A DNA stretch of 8,208 bases from an uncultured Candidatus Woesearchaeota archaeon (GTDB taxonomy: Archaea > Nanobdellota > Nanobdellia > Woesearchaeales > 21-14-0-10-32-9): positions 1 to 8,208 of the forward strand of contig CAITEO010000001.1 of the NCBI GenBank assembly GCA_903891505.1, in the 5' to 3' direction. The position numbers were made by a program, and so were the translations under genes. Below, piece by piece: positions 1-5,380 of this stretch; position 1 is the first letter of the stretch; every line of letters starts with the position of its first letter. The notes beneath the pieces were generated by a model, which saw nothing but the letters and a program-made list of their open reading frames with translations, was not told the DNA's origin and did not search any database.

Positions 1-713
1 AAGAAGGAGGTTGGATGACATACGAAGCGCAAGCCAAGAAGAATAAACTTGAGCTTGTTCGTCTGCCTATGCACGACGGCAAAATAGATCAAACTAGTCT
101 CTTGAAATACAAAAGTGACGATGCAAAGAATAAAAATGCTATTCTTTTGATGCATTCTATGCCTGGGTATTCGTACTCTGAAGATATGGCTTCGTTGTAT
201 GCGACATGCAAGAAAAATAATATTATTTTAATCAATGACTGCTGCGGTTCAATTGGAACAGATTCTGCAGCAATTGGAGATATAGTTGTATGTAGTTTTG
301 GAGAAGCAAAGCCACTTTCAGCTGGAGGTGGAGGATTTATTGCTGCAGATGATTTCGCCGCGTTCGGCGACAAATCCGTAGACAGCGATGGGCTACTCCA
401 AGGAGCAGAGAATATCGCAGCAGAAAAAATAAATTTTGATAAACTTGTACTACAGATAGAATTACTACAAGAAAGACTTGCACGTTGGCATAAGCAAGCA
501 AAGGAAGTAAAACTAGAATTGCTACGACTAGGAGTTAAGATATTAAATCCTGGCAGTGGAGGAATAAATGTCCTTGCAGTATTCTCGACGGATAAGGAAA
601 AGGAAAGATTAATAAATTACTGCGAGGAGAAAGGAGTGGAATATACGTTATGTCCTAGATATATTAGGACGAATAAGACTGCACTATCCATCGAGATAAA
701 GAAAATGCAATAG
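1..713 (+). CDS. PLP-dependent fold-type-I aminotransferase, DegT-like, 5' partial
   Basis: This is the C-terminal part of a pyridoxal-phosphate enzyme of the aminotransferase fold-type-I group, closest in pattern to DegT/DnrJ/EryC1/StrS proteins. The frame is open to the left edge. An ATG at 15 exists, but the codons before it read Glu-Gly-Gly-Trp and appear to belong to the protein (a GGW-x-TY motif I remember in archaeal relatives), so the true start lies outside the window. Counting from the ATG at 15, Asp75 in LINDCCGSIG fits the residue that contacts the PLP ring nitrogen. The segment GDIVVCSFGEAKPLSAGGGG supplies the probable Schiff-base lysine, Lys99, with the Gly-rich turn after it. 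A helical stretch (about 140-172) and a small C-terminal domain follow. DegT proteins are usually 350-400 residues, so roughly the first third is missing. The substrate cannot be told: family members act on nucleotide sugars or amino acids. A class V-like relative is the main alternative. Confidence 0.72.
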   Translation, partial: EGGWMTYEAQAKKNKLELVRLPMHDGKIDQTSLLKYKSDDAKNKNAILLMHSMPGYSYSEDMASLYATCKKNNIILINDCCGSIGTDSAAIGDIVVCSFGEAKPLSAGGGGFIAADDFAAFGDKSVDSDGLLQGAENIAAEKINFDKLVLQIELLQERLARWHKQAKEVKLELLRLGVKILNPGSGGINVLAVFSTDKEKERLINYCEEKGVEYTLCPRYIRTNKTALSIEIKKMQ

Positions 714-722
714 CATTTTCTA

Positions 723-756
723 ATTAAATCATTGCACTAACGCGCAACGATTTAAT
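723..756. repeat. 13-bp imperfect inverted repeat (intergenic hairpin)
   Basis: Bases 723-735 (ATTAAATCATTGC) and 744-756 (GCAACGATTTAAT) are reverse complements except for one A/C mismatch, around an 8-base loop (actaacgc). It starts nine bases after the aminotransferase stop codon. There is no T-run after it on either strand, so it is not a classical terminator. It could be an RNA 3'-end hairpin. It could also be an operator, because its right arm runs into TTTAATAAAA, a possible TATA element for the zinc-ribbon gene downstream. Confidence 0.55.
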
Positions 757-770
757 AAAAAGATTAGATT

Positions 771-796
771 GATTAAATGGATTAAATTAATATATT
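771..796 (+). promoter_or_regulatory. AT-rich candidate promoter of the zinc-ribbon gene
   Basis: GATTAAAT occurs twice nine bases apart (771-778 and 780-787), followed by TAATATATT. A TATA-like centre near 784 would place transcription initiation near 809, just before the Shine-Dalgarno at 816. An alternative TATA-like stretch is TTTAATAAAA at 751-760. The choice between them cannot be made from sequence alone. Confidence 0.35.
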
Positions 797-815
797 GATA
801 CAAAAATTAAATTGT

Positions 816-822
816 GAGAGGT
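816..822 (+). promoter_or_regulatory. Shine-Dalgarno fixing the start at 831
   Basis: GAGAGGT ends eight bases before ATG 831, and its GAGGT core matches the archaeal anti-SD complement. It lies inside the longer open frame that would begin at TTG 795, which has no such site. Translation therefore most likely starts at 831. Confidence 0.7.
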
Positions 823-830
823 ACTTTAAA

Positions 831-1271
831 ATGGCATTAAAAGAACCAAATAGCATGGATGAACTAGCATATTTTACAAGACGAGCAACTGAGGATGGTA
901 CGCTTCGAGCGTGGGTCTTTAAAGAAACATGTCCTAAGTGTAAAAAAGCAGTCATGGGCAAACCCCGTGATGATAAGACAGGACGCGCAAAAATAAGAGA
1001 TAAAACATACGTTTGTCCTGCATGCAACTATACATTGCCTGCAGAAGAATATGAAGACACACTTACAATAAACATCGATTATACATGCGGTGCGTGCAAG
1101 AAATCAGGTCAAATAGCAGTTCCATTCAAGAGAAAGACGTACATGGGCGCAAAAGCAGTTGTTTTTGAATGCCAATCTTGCAAGAAAAAGATTCCAATTA
1201 CAAAGAAGATGAAAGCGACAAAGGAAAAGAAAGGCAAAGCGCTTCCAATTCCTGATTTGGATGATGAATAG
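831..1271 (+). CDS. Small protein with two zinc ribbons (146 aa), function unknown
   Basis: This soluble protein carries two four-cysteine zinc-binding modules: Cys34/Cys37 with Cys62/Cys65 (CPKC...CPAC), and Cys86/Cys89 with Cys114/Cys117 (CGAC...CQSC). Spacing within each pair is CxxC, with about 24 residues between half-sites, which is typical of zinc ribbons of transcription and translation factors. The N-terminus (MALKEPNSMDELAYFTRR) is acidic/aromatic and contains no membrane segment. The C-terminus is a basic tail (about 125-137, KKMKATKEKKGK) ending in an acidic DLDDE. The basic tail and ribbons suggest nucleic-acid or ribosome binding, but this is inference only. The layout resembles hypothetical proteins I recall from DPANN archaea, without an assigned function. 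The frame also extends upstream to TTG 795, which would add 12 residues; ATG 831 is preferred because of the Shine-Dalgarno. The gene stands alone, followed by a T-rich terminator and a convergent gene. Confidence 0.85.
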   Translation: MALKEPNSMDELAYFTRRATEDGTLRAWVFKETCPKCKKAVMGKPRDDKTGRAKIRDKTYVCPACNYTLPAEEYEDTLTINIDYTCGACKKSGQIAVPFKRKTYMGAKAVVFECQSCKKKIPITKKMKATKEKKGKALPIPDLDDE

Positions 1272-1320
1272 ATTCTTTTGTTATTAATTTTAATTTTTTC
1301 TAATTCTTTTTATTTTTTAG
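1272..1320 (+). terminator. Archaeal oligo-T terminator after the zinc-ribbon gene
   Basis: Immediately after the TAG stop there are five T-runs on the plus strand: 1276-1279, 1288-1291, 1294-1299, 1307-1311 and 1313-1318. No stem-loop precedes them. Repeated T-runs without a hairpin are the usual archaeal intrinsic termination signal. The minus-strand gene arriving from the right meets only A-runs here, so the signal serves the plus-strand gene. Confidence 0.75.
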
Positions 1321-1334
1321 AATAAGTTTAAAGT

Positions 1335-2018
1335 TTATTTAGTGATGTGTCTATTTGGTTTGTCCGCGAACCGAGTAGAGTCTTCAAGACAATGATTTGT
1401 GTATTGAGTCCAACATTTGTGGGGCAAAGATACATATATGTCTCCTAATTTAACTTGAACATCGTATGCATCTACGCCATGAGTATATGTGTCTTTCCTT
1501 GTTAATATTTCATCTGCGCCTTTTACAGCATCAGCAATTGATCCGTGATGTTCAAAAACAATTTTATTGTTAGGTTTGTCAAAACAAGACTGAGTAATTA
1601 AAACTTTATAATCTGCGTTCTTCATATCAATTGATTTTGTAGCAGATAATGCCTTTTTGTGATCAGATAGATCTTTCTTCAATTTAGATACTTTTTCTTT
1701 CTCTGAACTTTGCAGATATTTTCCTAGATACTCTGAAAAATCACAAGTCAGACTTTTGAGTGGAACAACCCAAGGAGAATGTGTACCTGCAATTATGCCA
1801 TTAAGTCTCGCGTTTTCTTCATTAGTTCCTACTGCAACTACGTGCATATTGTCTGAGAATGCAACGTGATACGTTCTAGTTATCAAATACAATGCAGCAG
1901 ATTCTGGTCCTCCACGTAGTGCTGCGTTGAATAAAGCAATTACTTTATCTGCTTCTGCTCTAATTTCAGCAGCCAGATCGCTCTCAGATTTTCTAGATGT
2001 TGATGTTTCTCCTACCAT
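1335..2018 (-). CDS. Unrecognised soluble protein, 227 aa
   Basis: I do not recognise this protein. It has no signal peptide and no membrane helix. Residues 12-36 look helical (SESDLAAEIRAEADKVIALF). Residues 40-90 look like mixed alpha/beta, with hydrophobic strands AALYLITRTYHVAF and MHVVAVGT. Residues 104-130 are a charged, probably coiled-coil helix (SSEKEKVSKLKKDLSDHKK). A second alpha/beta part runs from 136 to the end. His and Cys residues are common in the last 80 positions (Cys145, His157, His158, His180, His200, Cys202, His209, Cys210), which could bind a metal, but there is no regular motif. The gene is convergent with the zinc-ribbon gene (63-bp gap) and divergent from metG. The ATG at 2018 has no Shine-Dalgarno, and a TATA-like box about 29 bases upstream suggests a leaderless message. 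The coding call rests on frame length, sensible composition and a promoter in the right place. Confidence 0.75.
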   Translation of the reverse strand: MVGETSTSRKSESDLAAEIRAEADKVIALFNAALRGGPESAALYLITRTYHVAFSDNMHVVAVGTNEENARLNGIIAGTHSPWVVPLKSLTCDFSEYLGKYLQSSEKEKVSKLKKDLSDHKKALSATKSIDMKNADYKVLITQSCFDKPNNKIVFEHHGSIADAVKGADEILTRKDTYTHGVDAYDVQVKLGDIYVSLPHKCWTQYTNHCLEDSTRFADKPNRHITK

Positions 2019-2043
2019 AATTATATTATTAACTACTTCAATT

Positions 2044-2051
2044 ATTTAAAT
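2044..2051 (-). promoter_or_regulatory. TATA-like box of the minus-strand 227-aa gene
   Basis: Read on the minus strand the sequence is AACATTTAAATAATT, a good archaeal TATA element, centred about 29 bases ahead of the ATG at 2018. Initiation about 25 bases downstream of the box centre falls near 2022, leaving almost no leader and agreeing with the absence of a Shine-Dalgarno. Confidence 0.55.
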
Positions 2052-2083
2052 GTTACCCTTATAGAGAAGTACTAAAAATAATC

Positions 2084-2160
2084 AGGAGAGAAAATGAAAT
2101 GGAAATGAAATCAAATAAGTGTAAAATAGAAACGAAATAGGAAACAATAAAAAAGAGTGC
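2084..2160 (+). other. Purine-rich leader region ahead of metG with two mini-ORFs
   Basis: The plus strand is almost all A and G here, with GAAATG/GAAATA units recurring (for example TGAAAT at 2095-2100 and 2106-2111, and GAAATAGGAAA near 2134). An AGGAG at 2084-2088 sits five bases before ATG 2094, which opens a 4-codon frame (Met-Lys-Trp-Lys). ATG 2099 opens an overlapping 13-codon frame ending at 2140. AATAAAAAAG (2146-2155) is the most TATA-like stretch for metG itself. If transcription starts there, the mini-ORFs are outside the message and are chance. I see no stable hairpin. Confidence 0.3.
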
Positions 2161-2187
2161 TGATTCTTAGAATAAAGTTAGTATAAG

Positions 2188-4479
2188 GTGATTAAAGTCA
2201 ACAATAACTCAAAGAAAAAGAAAATACTTGTAACAAGCGCACTTCCTTATGTGAATAATATTCCTCATCTAGGAAATCTTATGTGCATCATTAGCGCAGA
2301 TGTTTATACGAGATTTCTTAGGATGAAAGGTGAGGACGTCATCTCAGTTCTTGGAACTGATGAGCATGGTACAACAACTGAAGCTATTGCGATGAAGATG
2401 AACTTAACTCCAAAGCAAGCAACAGATTATTTCTTCAAGATTCACAAAGAAGTTTACGAGTGGTTTTTGTGCTCGTTTGATTGCTTCGGAAGAACTTCTT
2501 GCAAGGAAAATGTTGAGATAACTCAGGATATATTCCACAAATTGTATGGAAACGAGCTCATTACTGAAAAAGAAGAGGAGCAAATGTTTGATGAAGAAGC
2601 ACAAAAGTTTCTCTCAGATAGATTCATCGAAGGCGAATGTCCTCATTGTCATTTTAATGATGCAAGAGGAGACCAATGCGACAACTGCGGCAAGCTATTA
2701 AACCCAATAGACTTGATAAATCCGCGCTCAAAATTAACAGGCTCAAAACCTGTCCTCAAAAAAACAAAACATCTCTACATCAAATTAAATGAGCTTCAAC
2801 CTAAAATAGAAGCGTTTGTTGAAGCGCGAAAAGACAAATGGTCAGATAATGCGTTAACAACAACAAGAGCTTGGCTTAACGAAGGATTAAAAGAGCGAGC
2901 AATAACGCGCGATTTGAAGTGGGGAATTCCAGTTCCGCTCGAAGGCTACGAAGATAAAGTGTTCTATGTTTGGTTCGACGCGCCAATTGGATATATCGCA
3001 ATAACAAAAGAATTCAGGCCAGACTGGAAAGACTACTGGCATAATCCAGAGAATGTTAAGCTTGTTCAGTTTATGGGTAAAGATAATATTCCATTTCATA
3101 CGATTTTGTTCCCTGCATCATTAATTGGAGCAGATGATGATTATACGCTTGTTGATACTCTTAGCGTGAACGAATACCTTAACTACGAAGATGGCAAATT
3201 CTCAAAGTCGAGAAACACGGGAGTGTTCGGAGATGATGCCATAAAAACAGGCATTGGTCCGGACGAATGGAGATATTACTTAATGACAAATAGGCCTGAG
3301 AAAACAGATACTTCTTTTACATGGGATGATCTTCAAGAAAAAATTAATGCAGAGCTTGCAGGTAACTTCGGCAACCTTGTGAATAGAACCTTAACTTTCA
3401 TTGCTAAATTCACAGAGGGAAAAATAGAAAAGATAGTGGATCCTCTTAGCTACGATGATGAAGTTGAAGAGATAATCAAGGCATACGATGAAATTGAATT
3501 AAAGAGGGCAACAAGATTAATTCTCGCGCTCTCAAAGAAAGGAAATCAATATTTCCAAGAACAAGAACCTTGGCAGACAATAAAAACAGACAAAGCACGA
3601 ACATTAAACTCGCTTGCTGTTCTTGCGAACCTAATCAAAGACTTATCAATCTTGATTTATCCAATCATACCAAAGGCAGCGGAGAGTATCCAAGAACAGC
3701 TTGGAATGACTAAAGATTTCACGCTTGCAGCACTAAAGAAACCATTGCATGATCACCAGATTGGAACGCCAGTTGTTTTATTCAAGAAACTTGAAGATGA
3801 TCAAGTTAAATACTTGAAAGAAAAGTATTCTGGAAGACAAGAGGGATATGAACATTTAGTAAAAGAAGTTAAAGTAAAAGAGCAGAAACCAAAGGAGTCA
3901 AAACAAAAAGAACAAAAAGTAAAAGAAGCTGTTGAGCCAAAATCACACGAACCAAAAAAACAAAAAGAAGGCAAAAATACAGAACCTGCTAAACAATTTT
4001 CACAAGAAGAAATAGATGCTATTCTAAAAAAGATTGATCTAAGAGTTGCAAAAATAATTGGGGTTGAAAAACATCCAAAGGCAGACAAGCTCTACATAGA
4101 AAAATTAGATGTTGGTAATGGAGAAGAAAGAACGATTGTTTCAGGTTTAGTTCCTTACTACACTTCAGATGAGCTTCTTGGAAAGAACATAATCATTGTT
4201 TACAATCTAAAATCAGCTGAGCTTCGAGGAGTTTTAAGCAAAGGAATGCTTCTTGCTGCAAGCGAGGATGGAAAAGTAGGCATACTTAACTGTCCTGAAA
4301 TGGAACCTGGAGATAGAATTACATTTGACGGCATTGATAGTAACCCAACAGATGAAATCACAGTTGATGAATTCTTCGGTGTAACAACCGAAGCAAAAGC
4401 AGGCAAAGTTTACATTGATGGCCATGAATTCATAGGCAACGTTGTTGTTGATAAAAACTTACAAGGCAAAGTAAAGTAG
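2188..4479 (+). CDS. metG: Methionyl-tRNA synthetase with C-terminal EMAP-II-like tRNA-binding domain
   Basis: This class Ia synthetase joins methionine to tRNA-Met in the cytoplasm. The Rossmann catalytic domain opens with ILVTSALPYVNNIPHLGN (13-30), with HLGN as the HIGH motif. The connective insertion holds one zinc knuckle (Cys151, 154, 164, 167; CPHC...CDNC). KFSKS at 337-341 is the KMSKS loop, followed by the helical anticodon-binding domain (about 380-545, with GNQYFQEQEPW at 452-462). A Lys/Glu-rich, probably unstructured linker (about 556-603) leads to an OB-fold (about 615-715: IDLRVAKI, HPKADKLYIEKLDVG, NLKSAELRGVLSKGM) and a further EMAP-II-like tail to 763. Many blocks match my memory of eukaryotic cytosolic MetRS rather than the E. 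coli type, including ITRDLKWG, PVPLEG, EDKVFYVWFDA and LNYEDGKFSKSR. The GTG start at 2188 is the only initiator between an in-frame stop at 2179 and the core. It lies within an SD-like AGGTGAT, so how it is selected is unclear. The gene is a single unit, convergent with the HD gene. Confidence 0.97.
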   Translation: MIKVNNNSKKKKILVTSALPYVNNIPHLGNLMCIISADVYTRFLRMKGEDVISVLGTDEHGTTTEAIAMKMNLTPKQATDYFFKIHKEVYEWFLCSFDCFGRTSCKENVEITQDIFHKLYGNELITEKEEEQMFDEEAQKFLSDRFIEGECPHCHFNDARGDQCDNCGKLLNPIDLINPRSKLTGSKPVLKKTKHLYIKLNELQPKIEAFVEARKDKWSDNALTTTRAWLNEGLKERAITRDLKWGIPVPLEGYEDKVFYVWFDAPIGYIAITKEFRPDWKDYWHNPENVKLVQFMGKDNIPFHTILFPASLIGADDDYTLVDTLSVNEYLNYEDGKFSKSRNTGVFGDDAIKTGIGPDEWRYYLMTNRPEKTDTSFTWDDLQEKINAELAGNFGNLVNRTLTFIAKFTEGKIEKIVDPLSYDDEVEEIIKAYDEIELKRATRLILALSKKGNQYFQEQEPWQTIKTDKARTLNSLAVLANLIKDLSILIYPIIPKAAESIQEQLGMTKDFTLAALKKPLHDHQIGTPVVLFKKLEDDQVKYLKEKYSGRQEGYEHLVKEVKVKEQKPKESKQKEQKVKEAVEPKSHEPKKQKEGKNTEPAKQFSQEEIDAILKKIDLRVAKIIGVEKHPKADKLYIEKLDVGNGEERTIVSGLVPYYTSDELLGKNIIIVYNLKSAELRGVLSKGMLLAASEDGKVGILNCPEMEPGDRITFDGIDSNPTDEITVDEFFGVTTEAKAGKVYIDGHEFIGNVVVDKNLQGKVK

Positions 4480-4495
4480 ATAGAATTTATTCAGA

Positions 4496-4527
4496 TTTAA
4501 TCATCACTTCATGATCTACTGATTAAA
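4496..4527. repeat. Inverted repeat between convergent genes
   Basis: TTTAATCA (4496-4503) and TGATTAAA (4520-4527) are perfect 8-bp reverse complements around a 16-base loop. A second, competing pair, ATCAT (4500-4504) and ATGAT (4511-4515), lies across the first arm and the loop. The repeat spans the 36-bp gap between the metG stop (4479) and the HD-gene stop (4516) and could end both transcripts. T-runs are weak on both strands, so a terminator role is only possible. Confidence 0.3.
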
Positions 4528-5130
4528 GTATCCTTCTTTCTTGAAGTATTCAACAAGTTCTAAGAATGCTTCTTTTATTGCAGGAAACTTCTCAAGATAT
4601 TTCAACTTCTTTTTTATTAGGAACTCAGCACTCCAGTCCTTCCAATCAGCTTTGTAATCAATTTCTTGAACAGTAGAATCAAACGTATCAATTGCTTTAA
4701 CGAATCTTGCTTCTATTGTTTTTTGTGCGTCCCATTCGATAAACAATGCGCCGTACCTATCGGACAAGAGCTTTGGTAAATTATTCATGAGCCTTTTTGC
4801 AGCTCTTGTTTCTCTATCTCTTTGGTCGTGCTCTTTGTTGCTTGTAATATTAACATACAAATTGCTTGGATCAAGAGGAGTGTCGCCAGTCTCAAGCTCA
4901 GCTAAATCATGATACATTAAAAGTTCATACACTCTTAACTTGTTCATTGGTTGAGTTACTTTATCTAAAAAGAAATCCACCCACAAAAGCGTACTCCACG
5001 TGTGTTCTGCAGCACTCTCCCGTCTAGTTCCAACAGAGTTTCTTCGCTCAACTAATTTAAGTCTATTAATTATTTTGAATTTTAATATATCCTTCATCAA
5101 ATCGCTCGGCTGATTGTTATTTTTAGTCAT
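4516..5130 (-). CDS. HD-domain phosphohydrolase, YfbR/HDDC2-like (204 aa)
   Basis: This is a cytoplasmic metal-dependent phosphohydrolase of the HD superfamily (HD_3 type, COG1896-like). Motifs in order: RRESAAEHTW with metal ligand His43; MYHDLAELETGDTP with the defining His74-Asp75 and the acidic Glu77, Glu80 and Asp83; then EARFVKAIDTFDSTVQEI with the distal ligand Asp148 and nearby Glu140 and Asp151. All expected ligands are present, and the length matches the 190-200 residues of YfbR-like 5'-deoxynucleotidases and eukaryotic HDDC2. Family members dephosphorylate deoxynucleoside 5'-monophosphates, so a role in nucleotide-pool cleaning is likely, but the true substrate cannot be read from sequence. 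The N-terminus (KFKIINRLKLVERRNSVG) also fits the family. The ATG at 5130 lacks a Shine-Dalgarno and has a TATA-like box about 27 bases upstream, so the message is probably leaderless. The 3' end faces metG with a 36-bp gap. Confidence 0.9.
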   Translation of the reverse strand: MTKNNNQPSDLMKDILKFKIINRLKLVERRNSVGTRRESAAEHTWSTLLWVDFFLDKVTQPMNKLRVYELLMYHDLAELETGDTPLDPSNLYVNITSNKEHDQRDRETRAAKRLMNNLPKLLSDRYGALFIEWDAQKTIEARFVKAIDTFDSTVQEIDYKADWKDWSAEFLIKKKLKYLEKFPAIKEAFLELVEYFKKEGYFNQ

Positions 5131-5150
5131 GTTCTTAGTTATTTGCTTAA

Positions 5151-5164
5151 TTTATTTACTTAAA
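5151..5164 (-). promoter_or_regulatory. TATA-like box of the HD-domain gene
   Basis: The minus strand reads TTTAAGTAAATAAA, centred about 27 bases ahead of ATG 5130. Initiation about 25 bases downstream of the centre falls near 5132, again giving a leaderless or nearly leaderless message. Confidence 0.5.
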
Positions 5165-5259
5165 TTCTAGACTTACTCTGGTTTTCTTTTACATTTAATA
5201 AAGCTTGTGAACTCTTTAAGTGTTTGTTCAATATGATTTTAGCCCTTCAAAAAGAAAAG

Positions 5260-5269
5260 TATTTAAATA
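5260..5269 (+). promoter_or_regulatory. TATA box of the giant exported protein
   Basis: TATTTAAATA is preceded by the purine-rich AAAGAAAAG (5251-5259), a plausible BRE for TFB. Initiation about 25 bases downstream falls near 5288-5292, leaving a leader of about 90 bases before TTG 5381. This is the clearest promoter in the window. The rest of the 250-bp gap between 5131 and this box shows only the divergent HD-gene promoter. Confidence 0.65.
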
Positions 5270-5292
5270 TCGTAATAGGAAGTTGATAAATT

Positions 5293-5335
5293 ATAATGGC
5301 GAACAAAATTAAATAATGCTGTTTATCGCCATTAT
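5293..5335 (+). repeat. Perfect 10-bp inverted repeat in the leader, with mini-ORF
   Basis: ATAATGGCGA (5293-5302) and TCGCCATTAT (5326-5335) are exact reverse complements with a 23-base loop. The left arm contains ATG 5296, which opens a six-codon frame (MANKIK, stop TAA 5314-5316) only a few bases after the predicted transcription start. The structure lies wholly in the leader RNA of the exported protein and could act as an RNA hairpin or, as DNA, as an operator just downstream of the TATA box. Confidence 0.55.
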
Positions 5336-5338
5336 GTT

Positions 5339-5362
5339 TAGAAAACATATCTATGTTTTCTA
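5339..5362 (+). promoter_or_regulatory. Perfect 10-bp hairpin directly ahead of the Shine-Dalgarno
   Basis: TAGAAAACAT (5339-5348) pairs exactly with ATGTTTTCTA (5353-5362) around the four-base loop ATCT. It ends five bases before the GGAGG at 5368, so the folded stem would sit next to the ribosome binding site without covering it. It starts three bases after the upstream inverted repeat ends. A role as translation-tuning or 5'-stabilising structure is inferred. There is no T-run, so it is not a typical terminator. Confidence 0.55.
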
Positions 5363-5367
5363 TTATA

Positions 5368-5372
5368 GGAGG
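5368..5372 (+). promoter_or_regulatory. Strong Shine-Dalgarno fixing a TTG start at 5381
   Basis: GGAGG ends eight bases before TTG 5381, and an in-frame TAG at 5366-5368 overlaps its first base. No ATG or GTG gives a signal peptide in the same place. The spacing, the upstream stop and the signal peptide that begins at this TTG agree on the start. Confidence 0.8.
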
Positions 5373-5380
5373 AGAGGGGA

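Noticed and set aside
5..17. GGAGG at 6-10 ahead of ATG 15, read as a ribosome binding site and true start of the aminotransferase.
   Set aside because: The spacing is only four bases, the frame stays open to the left edge, and the same bases encode Glu-Gly-Gly-Trp, which fits the family before Met-Thr-Tyr. The visible protein also lacks the whole N-terminal part of the PLP fold.
241..270. GGTTCAATTGGAAC in the aminotransferase looked like a tRNA T-arm.
   Set aside because: There is no acceptor stem, D-arm or anticodon arm at the right distances, and the bases encode the Cys-Gly-Ser-Ile-Gly-Thr motif after the PLP aspartate.
795..830. TTG 795 as the start of the zinc-ribbon protein, adding 12 residues.
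   Set aside because: No Shine-Dalgarno precedes it, the extra residues overlap the SD for ATG 831, and MALKEP is a better protein start.
2084..2140. The 4- and 13-codon frames ahead of metG as an attenuation leader peptide.
   Set aside because: There is no downstream terminator/antiterminator hairpin, no run of Met codons beyond two, and the likeliest metG TATA lies after them.
3801..4425. Minus-strand frames inside the 3' part of metG, including a Phe/Cys/Ser-rich 95-residue one.
   Set aside because: They mirror the Lys/Glu-rich linker and the EMAP-II-like domain on the coding strand. The plus-strand protein has strong family motifs throughout.
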